Below are positions 43,269 to 53,168 of a stretch of 64,000 nucleotides of DNA, in pieces. The notes below the pieces were generated by a model. The model ran no database searches. It was not told the origin of the DNA and saw only the letters and a program-made list of their open reading frames with translations. The stretch is from Strigamia acuminata (taxonomy: Eukaryota; Arthropoda; Chilopoda; Geophilomorpha; Linotaeniidae). A program made the translations under genes and the position numbers. The first letter of the stretch is position 1, and each line of letters begins with the position of its first letter. Where the stretch lies: assembly GCA_949358305.1 (NCBI GenBank), contig OX442315.1:3038001-3102000 (forward strand), given 5' to 3'.

Positions 43269-43862
43269 GTGTACAAGTATGTCGTCCTCGTTTTGCTATT
43301 AGTCTGTGAACAAGTGTCAGCTGCATGTAGACAACTCTCGTGCAGCGAATGCACAACCCACGAGTGCTGCCTGGACAAACAATGCGACGTCTTAACCTGT
43401 TGTTCTTGCAAGTGCAACACTGTTTGTAAACTCCGCTGCCACTTCAAAGCCTCGGATGCATTCAAACTGCCTCACGAAACCGTGTACGAGACAAACACGG
43501 TCGAAGAAGTTGTGTCGCAGTTAGACAACATCACCGAAGATGGACTCGTCGACCTCGGCGAAATCTTCTATTGGGTGGTCGCGACCGGACTCAACATAAG
43601 TGCCCAGCGCGTCAAGCAAGAGTTCCGACGCCTGGACACCAACAGCGATCGTTTCTTGACCTGCGACAAAATCAACCTTCCGGCCACGACCGGTCGAAGA
43701 AAAAATACAAGAGCAAAAAGAAGGAAGAAGAAGAGAAGCGAAAGACTCGAAGACAATCACTCCGATTTAACGGGGAGAAAAGCGAAAGATAAAGGCGAAA
43801 CAAAACAAAATAAAATAACACTCGCCAAGCTTAAAGATGCTTATAATATCGCAAATGCGTAA
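43269..43862 (+). CDS. Secreted Cys-rich protein with an EF-hand-like loop
   Basis: Frame of about 197 codons: hydrophobic signal segment (YVVLVLLLVCEQVSA), a Cys-rich block (14 Cys between about residues 19 and 57), then a helix-loop with LDTNSDRFLTCDKI that fits an EF-hand calcium loop (D-x-N-x-D), and a very basic tail (KRRKKKRSER). There is no in-frame ATG before the signal segment (position 43269 is GTG), so the start is probably in an upstream exon joined near the acceptor-like ATACAG at 43246. The family was not recognised. Confidence 0.6.
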   Translation: MYKYVVLVLLLVCEQVSAACRQLSCSECTTHECCLDKQCDVLTCCSCKCNTVCKLRCHFKASDAFKLPHETVYETNTVEEVVSQLDNITEDGLVDLGEIFYWVVATGLNISAQRVKQEFRRLDTNSDRFLTCDKINLPATTGRRKNTRAKRRKKKRSERLEDNHSDLTGRKAKDKGETKQNKITLAKLKDAYNIANA

Positions 43863-43928
43863 GCTTTCATCATCTATCCCGAATTTATCCCATTATCCAA
43901 ACTCAACCGATTTAATTATCGACGAAAA

Positions 43929-44127
43929 ATGTGTTCTGTCCAGCTCACATTCGAGACATCGTCGGGCGCAAAGTTCGTCAAAGATATTCCGCCCAGCAGT
44001 GTCTTGTTCCATTGCGACGTCGTAACACATTACAGTAAAATAATCGAGGCGAACAAACGACAAGCTTTTGAAGTGTCGTGTAAAGACGTTAGAAGAGTGA
44101 AGAAACTCAGCGTTAATGCGAAGGGCT
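43929..44127 (+). pseudogene. Unknown host ORF, 5' part, cut by LTR element B
   Basis: ATG at 43929 opens a frame beginning MCSVQLTFETSSGAK that runs without stop into the insertion point. The frame continues in phase after the far LTR (58106-58509) once one copy of the 4-bp duplication GGCT is discounted. The intact gene would have had about 200 codons in one exon. No domain recognised. With the 14-kb insert in place, only a protein of about 66 residues plus a few LTR-coded ones could form. Confidence 0.7.
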
Positions 44128-45686
44128 TGTGACGATTCTACTTTTGGCTGAATAATTAGCCATTACAAGAGATAAATCGGTTTAGACAAGACATTTCTAC
44201 AACTAGAAATAACCTAACCGAGATAAGCTACGGAAGTCTGTACAACGTGAATATGTGATCAAATATAACAACTTACGATTTTGTGTGATATAATTTACAT
44301 GTTTATTAACATTACAACTGGAGTTGGGGTTCTGGATAAGTGTAACGGCGGCTACACTGGTTGAGGTTCCGGGCGATGCTGTTCGAGTGGTGCGGCTGAC
44401 TTTGCGGCATCGTCACAGTTAGCGCTACGGAGACGTATTCGGTCCCGCAGCTCGGATATCTATTAATACGAAGAATCCTTCGTATTTGGTCGGGAATATT
44501 CATTAGAATATTCCGTATTCAAATCATCAAAACATTATTAGTGTAATATAACAAATGAATTGTTATATTGTTATTCTATGGGCGGGGACAGTCACGACAG
44601 TCGAGGGGACCATCGCGGGAGTTGTTGAAGCTCCATCCGCCAGCATGCCTTACGACGACAAGATCTCGTGATCAGGCGCCGGGTATTTGTTTTCTGCGAC
44701 GAGTCGCTTTCAGTGGTACCAACCACTGGGTAAACAGTTCCTGGGGGACTACCAGATCGGCATTACCAATACCCGAGTGTTTGTTTAGCGCAAGGTATGA
44801 ATGCAATTGCTCACGGGCCACCAACCCGGTGCGTCGCCTGTGAATAAGGCTTTTACCGACCTCGGACAAGTCTTGCCCACTTAACGGAAGGGCCAATGCA
44901 CTGCATCGGAACCCTGGGAAAACAGTTTGCCCGTATTTGTTTGACGGGTTTGACTTCCCGTATATGTGCTCTGGCAGAGCATCTGACCTATGATCGGAGA
45001 ATCGCGCAGATAGATGCGACTATCACCGATCATATAATTTGATATTTGTTTAACAGGTTAATCAATCCCGTGCATGAGCGATATACTACGCCACCGTATG
45101 AAATCCTACTGTCCCTTAGAACAGCCGGCTAACACTACGGGGCCATTTCATGTGTGAAACATGTCTACAAGGTTAGCCTTCCCAGATGGGCCCTACAACA
45201 AGCAATAACACGATAGTAATAATACATATCCATTGAGAGCTGAGGAGGCCCGATGTGTCGTGAGAGAAAGTGAGATCATACGATAACAACAATGCAATAC
45301 AACAATATTCATTCAAGCCAAGGGGGGAGCTCGTGAGAACCAGAGCTTATATGGTTCTAGAGAACAATCAGATTGGCGACAGCCAATCAGGTGTCTGAAT
45401 CGATGGATTCGTGGATCACTAGTCCGGACCTAATATTGAACTGGGTCCCGAAGAGTCCGATTGGTCATCTTCAACAGGTAAGTAAAACCGGATATTGATT
45501 CGATAGAATCAATATCTCAAGTAAATAATACTTAGCTTAGTCCAATAAAATACTGTATATTTTATTCGCAACGTTATATTAATTCTTTAATATAACTCGC
45601 AACTTTATCGAGTTTAAACTGCGCGCGTTAGACAAACAGCGCCATCTAGTGTGAACATTGGATAATACGGTTTTATAACCGTCACA
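44128..45686 (-). repeat. 3' LTR of copy B
   Basis: 1559 bp. Shares its first 23 bases and many blocks with the A LTR, but has only one copy of the GGGCGGGGAC...GCCAGCATGCCTTACGA module. Minus-strand TATA at 45346-45353, AATAAA at 44302-44307. ORFs inside it are not genes. Confidence 0.95.
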
Positions 45687-46405
45687 CATCCCCCGGTGAC
45701 AAGCATAGAGTTTCCAACTCTTTAATTGTCATTCTTAATATCTTAAGAAATGTTCACCAAATTCTATTGAATTGTTAGACTCAACTCGTACTCTTTTTTA
45801 ATTTATTTAAAATTAATCAACTACTTTCTTTCAGGAACAGCGTAGACGATTAGACTAATCGGCTTTCCCGCACAGCACATCTCCCGGTTGCCAAGCAACG
45901 AAATGAACTCGTCCGAACTCGTTCTCATGTTCGACAGCGCGGATTTCAAAGGAAATCTTAACTTCTCTGATCAAAATAAATTTCTCCGTAGTTTATATAA
46001 TTCAGATGAGACATTAAATAAATTTATGCAAATTTTATTTATCAAATCTAAACTACGAATCATTCTTTATTACGGTTGTTATAAAAATGAAAACTGACTT
46101 CAACTCGAAGTCTTTTAAAACTTTGATCAAAGTGAAAACAAAACACACAAATCTTTATGTAATTCAACCACATCTAATTATGAAAATAATCAAGATCAAC
46201 AACATAAATTGAATTCAAACTTGAATCCAATTTTCAAAATTAACTTATTCTTAGGAATATTAATAATTAGCTCAAAAATCTTCAAACATTTAAACAAATT
46301 ATTCTTAATTCGGAAATAAACGAAATCACACTTGAAAACACAACAAACAACACTTGGCATATTTTAAATTTAAAATATCCACTCGGAAAAAAAAATGTTT
46401 TACTT
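45687..46405 (-). other. Polypurine tract and 3' UTR of copy B
   Basis: In coding sense CACCGGGGGATG directly precedes the LTR (45687-45698). The remainder is AT-rich without a conserved ORF and holds the palindrome GTTGCCAAGCAAC at 45897-45909. Confidence 0.6.
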
Positions 46406-47887
46406 CTATTCTTTCTTCTCGACGTTGGTCGACTTCTCAACAGGTTTCTCGACTTCAGTCGAGGTTAGGAAATCTGAAGATTCTTCAGTTGCCTCAGTGG
46501 AGGCGGCGGAAAATACTGCTTCCTCGGGTTTTTCCACTTCCGCCGGACTCGGCGGAGGGAACGGCAAATCTTCAAAAAGATCAGCCACGAAGTCGACGAT
46601 AGAAATCGGATTCTCCTCGGCATCCTCGTACTTCGACTCGTCGGAAACATCCGACTTGGCCACTGGAGGAACCTCCGGTTTTTTACCTTGCTCCGACACA
46701 ATCTTCTGGAGCCGACGGGCTCGTCCTCGAGCGACGATGTTTTGTCGCTGCTCCTGGGCAATTGCTTTAGCTCTGTCCAGTGTAAGGCATCCTCGCCCAC
46801 GAGACATGGTTCTCGGACGAGTTACCACTTCTTCCTCGACGCTCTCAACCTCTTGCACCGTTTCGTCCGAAACTTCGGATACATTCGACGAAGGTGGGTG
46901 TCGAAAGGCTTCGACCGTCAGTCCTGCATTGGCAGCGGCTCTTTCCTTCGTGAGGAACCTGGGGTCGATGTAAACGGCTTCTCCTCGAGCGTTGAGAAAC
47001 ACGCGACAAATTGGGCAGTGAGCCCAACATCTCTTCTCGTTGGGCTTCATCCCCTTCACGACATGGGGTTCCACCTCCTTGCGCCAGGGCTCTGAGCGCG
47101 GTCGCACCTTCGTGCCTCGGCAGTTGGGGCATCTCATAAGAGAAGAGCCGGCGGAAGCACCGCAACACCAACCACAACCAACACAAAATGGACAGATGGT
47201 CTCCGTCGCTTGGTCGGTGACAATATTGTCGTGGGGAATTCCCTGCGCAATATCCCGCGCACACTGCTCACGGCGCTTTTGGGCCGCCTCGTCCTTCTTC
47301 TTGGCTTTATAAGCCATGCGCTGCGCGTTGGGACGGGTCGTCGACGCGGGTAGCCGAAAAGCTCCTGGCGGAGGTTCCGTCCATCCAGACGAAGAGGCAG
47401 ACGACTCTGCTCCGGCGGGAATCCATCCTGGATTCGCAGCTACAGTGGTAACTGGGGCACTAACAACGGAAGTATTCGCGACGATTGGCGGAACACTTGC
47501 TACGGGTGGCTGGAACACTGGCGTGTGTGGAGCCAACGGGACACTGATGACGTTAGTCGGTGGGTGTACCACTTGCGCGAGCGGGGCCAACTGGGCCACT
47601 GGAACTGTCAGCTGCGCACCTATTCCAGGAAAGACTTCCGTTGGCAATGGAGCATTTGCTTGCATGTCGGGCGGAAGACATTCCGGGTGCGAGCCAATCC
47701 AATTCAGCGCGGCCAATTGAAGCGGCGTCAGGTTGAACGTCGGCACAGGTGCAATTTGTTGCAACCTCATCAAATTCCGTTCGGCGGAACGACGCTGTTC
47801 TCCCTCCGTTGAGGTGGACGAGCTGGAGCTGGAACTTCGTCGATGCCGACGATGACTGCGTTTAGAATGATGTTTATTCGAACCCAT
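46406..47887 (-). CDS. ORF3 of copy B: SR-rich protein with DnaJ-like zinc cluster
   Basis: 493 codons from ATG 47885-47887, which lies two bases after an acceptor-like TTTATTTGTTTAG. Residues 5-30 are Arg/His/Lys and then Ser-rich (SR-like). 70-185 are Pro/Val/Ala-rich, likely disordered. 185-215 are basic (KAKKKDEAAQKRREQ). The zinc cluster comprises C232, C235, C238, C241, C242, C253 and C256, with CPFCVGCG fitting CxxCxGxG and CPNCRG as a second half. A second site is C287, H290, C291, C294. Then an SRGRG patch and an acidic Glu/Ser tail. No signal peptide, membrane helix or furin site, so it is not an env. It is probably a nucleic-acid-binding or chaperone-like accessory protein; the function is unknown. 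Confidence 0.85.
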   Translation of the reverse strand: MGSNKHHSKRSHRRHRRSSSSSSSTSTEGEQRRSAERNLMRLQQIAPVPTFNLTPLQLAALNWIGSHPECLPPDMQANAPLPTEVFPGIGAQLTVPVAQLAPLAQVVHPPTNVISVPLAPHTPVFQPPVASVPPIVANTSVVSAPVTTVAANPGWIPAGAESSASSSGWTEPPPGAFRLPASTTRPNAQRMAYKAKKKDEAAQKRREQCARDIAQGIPHDNIVTDQATETICPFCVGCGWCCGASAGSSLMRCPNCRGTKVRPRSEPWRKEVEPHVVKGMKPNEKRCWAHCPICRVFLNARGEAVYIDPRFLTKERAAANAGLTVEAFRHPPSSNVSEVSDETVQEVESVEEEVVTRPRTMSRGRGCLTLDRAKAIAQEQRQNIVARGRARRLQKIVSEQGKKPEVPPVAKSDVSDESKYEDAEENPISIVDFVADLFEDLPFPPPSPAEVEKPEEAVFSAASTEATEESSDFLTSTEVEKPVEKSTNVEKKE

Positions 47888-48986
47888 TCTAAACAAATAA
47901 ATCATTTATTAAAATAATTTTCACTTCAAACTCCCAAAATTCTTTGTATTCAAAAAAATTGTAAACTACGTTCGTAACAACTTCGTGTAAACCGAGTTAT
48001 TTATAACTTGTATCACATGGCACTTAATGACTCATGTCCCCTTGTGTTTCCGACAAGAGAATAGACTCGCCCGAAGGATTTTTTCAAAATCGCAACTTGT
48101 TGAGTTTTCTCTCGAAAATTCTTTTTAGCTATCTTTTCAATAGAAATTCTAGTTCTGAATAATTAATTATTCCATTCCACGTGTGAGTGAAAAAAAAATA
48201 AAATACCGAATAAACTTCGGTTGAGAATTTATTACGAATAAAAATTACCCAAGCCTCGACCGCGACTTAATTTAATTAGTGCTACTACGCTTAAGTTAAC
48301 AAATACTTGTTTAAATTCAAGCCATCTAATTCATTCGATAGAATAATTAATTTCCCCGCTAAATTAGCTAAGTCACGTTTATAACTACACGTGAATCTTT
48401 CCAAGTTTTAATCAAACTTTATCGGGACGCCGTATACAAGTGTTACGAATATTTTCACAACTTTTGACAAAGAATTCAAAATTTACTTACGTAACTATCG
48501 CTTTAGGAACTCCTAAATTTCTGTAACTCTCACTTAATGGATAAGTCCGTTCGTTTAAATCTTTCTCGACGTGCGAAGAAAAGGTAGAGACGAGTAGACC
48601 GGTGTCCACGTGTTGAAGTGTGTGTGTGCAATGAACCCTGGGATTTTTATCCCCTTTTAATCGGGTTCGAGGTTTAATCGCACTTCGATAATCACGTGTC
48701 TTCGTGAGAAGACGAGATCACTTGTTTCAAGTAAATCTTCGTATTTTTTAATAATAAAAAATACCTGCATATCTCAAATAAAGTCAATCAAAGAGATAAT
48801 CTATCGAAACTAATCAATTCCGATACAAATTTATATTTTAATATAAATCTGACGAAAATGTGTATTTATTATGTCCCCCGGTGTTGAGATTATAAATCTC
48901 TACACGAATTTAGACATGTAAATAAGCACACATCAAGTTTTAAATAAAACTTTATTAAATCCTAGGTAAACTTTGAGATTTTTATC
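47888..48986 (-). other. Conserved non-coding gap between pol and ORF3, copy B
   Basis: 1.1 kb without ORF. It shares blocks with 6926-7974 of copy A, including AAGCCTCGACCGCGACTT and CGGGACGCCG. CCGGGGGA copy at 48874-48881 (minus strand). Confidence 0.6.
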
Positions 48987-51900
48987 TCATTGTTGGTAAG
49001 GCTTCTTAAATACTGCCGTAATATTTCGCACGAAATTTTCATCTGAATATTTCGGATTTGGAACTCGTTCTCTTCGAGGACGCGTGCTAGTTCGTTCAAC
49101 TAGTTTCTGGGGTTTACGTGGTTTGCGAGGAGGTTTCTTTAGAGGTTCTCCTCGTTCCACTGCTGCTTTCTTATCCACAGCAATTAATCGCTGTCGATGT
49201 CTATGTTTAGACTTTTCTTGTACAGATTTTTTAGTCTGTATTTGGGGCGATTCGGATAATTCCATCGGAACTTCCGTAGGAGTTTCAGGAATTATTTCCT
49301 TTTGAACAGGTGGTGACGGAAGTTCATTACTTTCGTCCATCCATTTAGGATTTTCCTGATCTGTATTTGAAGCAGTTTTCTGCCCTATTTTCCAAGTTTC
49401 AATTGGATATAACGGCGTATAAGGATATAAAGCCTTAATGTTCACTGATTTTTCTATTGAACCATCAGCAAGTTTGCGTAATTTATACGCGCTACCTGGA
49501 AGGATTTCGACAATCTCCCAAGGACCGTCCCGCTTCTCAGCAAGACCTGCGGAGATCTTTTTGTCTGCGCACGAGAGAATGTGAGTTTGTTTCCAAACTA
49601 AATCTCCAACTTCGAATTCAATAATTGTGAACTTTTGTTCGTGAATCTTACGATGTCTTTCGTAATTCAATTGAATTCTTCTGTGCATCTCTTGATGCGC
49701 TCTACGTAATATGTCAAGTAATTCTCGAACATACTTCTCAGGGTTATGCTTGTCAAATGGGTTGGCATGCCTGAGAATTCTCGGATCGAAAGGTAAGGTA
49801 ACAATTCTCCCCGTATTAAGCAACATCGGTGTCGAATTTGTTGCATCCGATTTATTATTACGAATTACAAACGCAAATTCGTCTAAATATCGCGGCCATT
49901 GGGTGTGCACATCCGTGTAAATTGCCAATAAAATCTTAATGTCCCTGTTGGCTCTCTCTGTCGGGTTAGCCTGAGCATGATAAGTGCTCGTATGAGCCGG
50001 TCGGATATGATAAGTTTCGCAATATTCATTATAAATATCTGAAACGAATTGTTTCCCATTATCACTAACAATCTTTTTTGGGTGACCCCAACGATTTGCA
50101 ACAGATCTTAATTCTTGAACGCAATTAGCGCTCGTGGCTTTGGTTAAAGCTTTAATCTCTACAAATTTAGTACAGTTGTCAATTATGACGAAGACGTACT
50201 GGTTTTGGGATCTCCCAGCTGGTTTTGGCCCCATTAAGTCCATATTAATATGTTCCCAAGGGTTGGTCATGTTATGAGGTACGTAAGGACCTGCACGCTT
50301 TTTCTGCTGATCCGGTTTGTATTGACTACAATGGGGGCAGCTTTTAACGTAATTTCTTACGCTTCGGCTCATTCCTGGCCAGTAGTAAATCAATCGAGTT
50401 TTCTCGAGAGTTTTACTCATGCCTGCGTGGCCGCTCAAGGGGTGGCCATGACAGGCGAAAAGCACTCGCTTTATGAGTGAACTGGGAACAACCGCTTTGA
50501 AGCCATTACCAGAGTCGTTGAGCTCTTCTTCAAATGAAGGATTAAAGAAAATGATCATTTGATCGCCATCATCTTCCTTTTTGTCCAAACAATAGTTTCT
50601 AACTTTGTTTTTCCATTCTTTTATTTCCGATTTCGGAATTCCGACAATTCTGTCGAATAAAAGATACTCTCGAATGCGTTTACATTCAGTGTCGACTAAC
50701 TGCGCATCAATTATTTCCCTTCTTGTAGGTGGGACTTCTTTTATCACATCAGTGAGAGCACTATACAAAGTTTCTTGTATCTCCTCCCCCTCCCTTTCTT
50801 CAGAATATTCTTTAGAATTTTCTGAAAAATGGACACGAACATTTGCTAAATATTCTGACCTTCCTGGAGCACGATTCAAAGAAATCGAAGGATTGCCGTC
50901 CCATTCTGGCCAATACTGATTTATTTCGATGGGTTCCACATGATCACGAAGAGGAATGTCTTCCTCTCCTAATGGAGCTCTTGAAAGTGCGTCTGCAACT
51001 TGGTTATAAGCACCCCTTCGAAATACAATCTTGAAAGCACCACATTGGATTCTTAAGGCCCATCGACCAAATTTTCCAGATGGCTCAGGCGTTCGCATAA
51101 GCCATTTTAATGCTTCAGCATCTGACTCGAGTGTAAAAGTACCATATTCTAAATATGGTTTAAAACGATCAATAGCCCACACGACTGCGAGGCATTCGAG
51201 TTCTGGCGTTGTGTAACGCTTCTCCGCTCCTCTCAGTACTCTGCTTGCGTAAGCTACAGGTCTGGGTGCCGTGCCCGTTTTCTTTTTGTCTTTATCTAAA
51301 AGATCAACATCTTGGCAGATGACAGCTCCTAAGCCTTCGTGGGATGCGTCAGTCATGACTACGAAAGGTTTGGACATGTCTGGTTTGTGCAGACAATTGT
51401 CGTTACAAAGCAGCGCTTTAATTTTATTAAAAGCTTCAGTTTGAGCATCTCCCCATTCAAATGGAGTTTTCTCATTCATCATACATGTGTATGGCGCAGC
51501 AATGGCTCCGTGATTAGGAACGAACTTCCTGAAGAAGTTTGTCATTCCATGAAACCGTTGAATGTCTTTAGCACATGTTGGAGTCGGAAATTTCATAATT
51601 GCAGAAATTTTATCGGGATCTCCATATAAACCGTCAGGTTTAATCCAATGTCCTAAGAACTTAAGTTCTGTTCTTCCAAAACGAGACTTCGCTTTATTGA
51701 TTGTCATATTAGCTTTATTAAGCTTTTCCAACACGTCTCGGACATGAATGAGATGTTCATCCCAAGTATTCGAATAGACAATTACGTCGTCTAAATAAAC
51801 TAACGCGTAGTTTTGCAATGCTGAGCCTAAAACGCCTTCCATCAATCGTTGGAAAGTGCAAGGAGCATTACAAAGTCCAAATGGCATTCGCACAAATTGG

Positions 51901-53111
51901 TAAGGACCATTCGGTGTGTAAAAGGCCGTCTTTGGACGATCTTCTTTACACATCTCGACTTGGTAATATCCTTTGACCAGGTCAATGGATGTGAAATACC
52001 TTCCTGGTCCAGTATTATGCAAAAGCAGATCTATACTAGGCATCTGAATCACATCTAATTCGGTGATTGCATTCAACCACCTATAGTCGATACACATTCT
52101 GTACGTACCATCAGGTTTCGCAACAATTACAGGATGGCTAATGAATGGCCCAGTGGCCTTTTCAATTAGTCCATCTTGTTCTAGTTCAGCAACTAATTTG
52201 GACATAATGGCTCTCTTGGCCGGATTGTACATGCGGTACTGCATTCTGGGCAATGAATGCCCTTCTTTGAATTTAATACGATGTTGAGTAACATTCGTAC
52301 ATCCAACTTGGTCACGAAATACATTAGATACTGCATTGACCACTTCTCGAAGCGCTAGGCGCTGTTCAGGAGTGCAATCACTACCTTCAACTAACTTCTC
52401 ATCCCATTCTAAAACGGGTGCATCAGATAATTCAGTTGAATCAGCAACTGACGCCAGTTCTTCTAAATATTCGAAAGTAATTCGATTTAGAGGTGCCATT
52501 GCAAAGTTATCCTCTTCTGACACATAAGGGGCGGACCAAGTAGGTTTATCAGCACAAGAGAACTCTTGGAGATGTGGATGTGTACTAATCTTTTGTCGAC
52601 GCATAAAATTATGTCCGAGTATTAATCCACAGACTCGTTTGGCTAAAACGATGAAATTCATCGGCGTGCATTCATCAGCCCACTGTACGCACAAAGTTAT
52701 TTGTCCGACTGGTTTGTGCGCTACACCTACAGCATTAACCAACATGTTTCTGGGTGCTTCTTGTAAAAAATCAGGCAGAGCTTGAGTTTCTGACAAAAGC
52801 TGTTCCCCAATATAACATTGAGAAGCTCCTGTGTCCATGAGCGCATTGTAGGTGAGCCCACCAATTGTGACTTTCATTCGAGGATCGTCTTTATTATTAC
52901 CCAAAGTAATATTGTGCAAATTATTGCTCCCGATGACTCTGTTGAGTCGTCTAGGTCTACAAAATTTCTTCGTGTAACATTTATGTGGAAACAATGTCAA
53001 GCTCTTGAATTGCTCCGTCATCTTTTGTAGATTTTCATCTACTCCACCGCTATGACTAGTGGCTTCTTCTAGAAACGTAGTTTCCACGTCCATGAACAAC
53101 GAGTCCGACAT
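48987..53111 (-). CDS. pol: Pol polyprotein of copy B (PR-RT-RNaseH-INT)
   Basis: 1374 codons counted from an ATG at 53111; the frame is open back to the slippery site at 53162, so it is most likely translated by -1 frameshifting from gag. Same domain order and residues as copy A: protease DTGA, RT YLDD, RNase H TDAS, integrase HHCC and D-D-E (MDLMGP, SDNGKQF, NPTERANR), GPWEI...SAYKL. The C-terminus is 10 residues shorter than in A (ends FKKPYQQ). No lesion was found. Confidence 0.95.
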   Translation of the reverse strand: MSDSLFMDVETTFLEEATSHSGGVDENLQKMTEQFKSLTLFPHKCYTKKFCRPRRLNRVIGSNNLHNITLGNNKDDPRMKVTIGGLTYNALMDTGASQCYIGEQLLSETQALPDFLQEAPRNMLVNAVGVAHKPVGQITLCVQWADECTPMNFIVLAKRVCGLILGHNFMRRQKISTHPHLQEFSCADKPTWSAPYVSEEDNFAMAPLNRITFEYLEELASVADSTELSDAPVLEWDEKLVEGSDCTPEQRLALREVVNAVSNVFRDQVGCTNVTQHRIKFKEGHSLPRMQYRMYNPAKRAIMSKLVAELEQDGLIEKATGPFISHPVIVAKPDGTYRMCIDYRWLNAITELDVIQMPSIDLLLHNTGPGRYFTSIDLVKGYYQVEMCKEDRPKTAFYTPNGPYQFVRMPFGLCNAPCTFQRLMEGVLGSALQNYALVYLDDVIVYSNTWDEHLIHVRDVLEKLNKANMTINKAKSRFGRTELKFLGHWIKPDGLYGDPDKISAIMKFPTPTCAKDIQRFHGMTNFFRKFVPNHGAIAAPYTCMMNEKTPFEWGDAQTEAFNKIKALLCNDNCLHKPDMSKPFVVMTDASHEGLGAVICQDVDLLDKDKKKTGTAPRPVAYASRVLRGAEKRYTTPELECLAVVWAIDRFKPYLEYGTFTLESDAEALKWLMRTPEPSGKFGRWALRIQCGAFKIVFRRGAYNQVADALSRAPLGEEDIPLRDHVEPIEINQYWPEWDGNPSISLNRAPGRSEYLANVRVHFSENSKEYSEEREGEEIQETLYSALTDVIKEVPPTRREIIDAQLVDTECKRIREYLLFDRIVGIPKSEIKEWKNKVRNYCLDKKEDDGDQMIIFFNPSFEEELNDSGNGFKAVVPSSLIKRVLFACHGHPLSGHAGMSKTLEKTRLIYYWPGMSRSVRNYVKSCPHCSQYKPDQQKKRAGPYVPHNMTNPWEHINMDLMGPKPAGRSQNQYVFVIIDNCTKFVEIKALTKATSANCVQELRSVANRWGHPKKIVSDNGKQFVSDIYNEYCETYHIRPAHTSTYHAQANPTERANRDIKILLAIYTDVHTQWPRYLDEFAFVIRNNKSDATNSTPMLLNTGRIVTLPFDPRILRHANPFDKHNPEKYVRELLDILRRAHQEMHRRIQLNYERHRKIHEQKFTIIEFEVGDLVWKQTHILSCADKKISAGLAEKRDGPWEIVEILPGSAYKLRKLADGSIEKSVNIKALYPYTPLYPIETWKIGQKTASNTDQENPKWMDESNELPSPPVQKEIIPETPTEVPMELSESPQIQTKKSVQEKSKHRHRQRLIAVDKKAAVERGEPLKKPPRKPRKPQKLVERTSTRPRRERVPNPKYSDENFVRNITAVFKKPYQQ

Positions 53112-53148
53112 AGCATCAGCTATTTCTGGGGGCTGAATGAGTCCTTCA

Positions 53149-53168
53149 TCCCCCGGATCTAGTTTTTT
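53149..53168 (-). promoter_or_regulatory. -1 frameshift site at the gag/pol junction, copy B
   Basis: Heptamer A AAA AAC (53162-53168 in coding sense), then TAG (53159-53161), then ATCCGGGGGA. Identical to copy A although flanking codons differ, so it is under selection. Confidence 0.85.

Noticed and set aside
44568-44896. ORFs of 74-91 codons repeated at 56983-57311
   Set aside because: Inside copy B LTRs; no conserved protein pattern against the A LTR.
46406-47887. ORF3 as a retroviral-type envelope
   Set aside because: No signal peptide, membrane segment or furin-type site; the zinc cluster and acidic tail point elsewhere.
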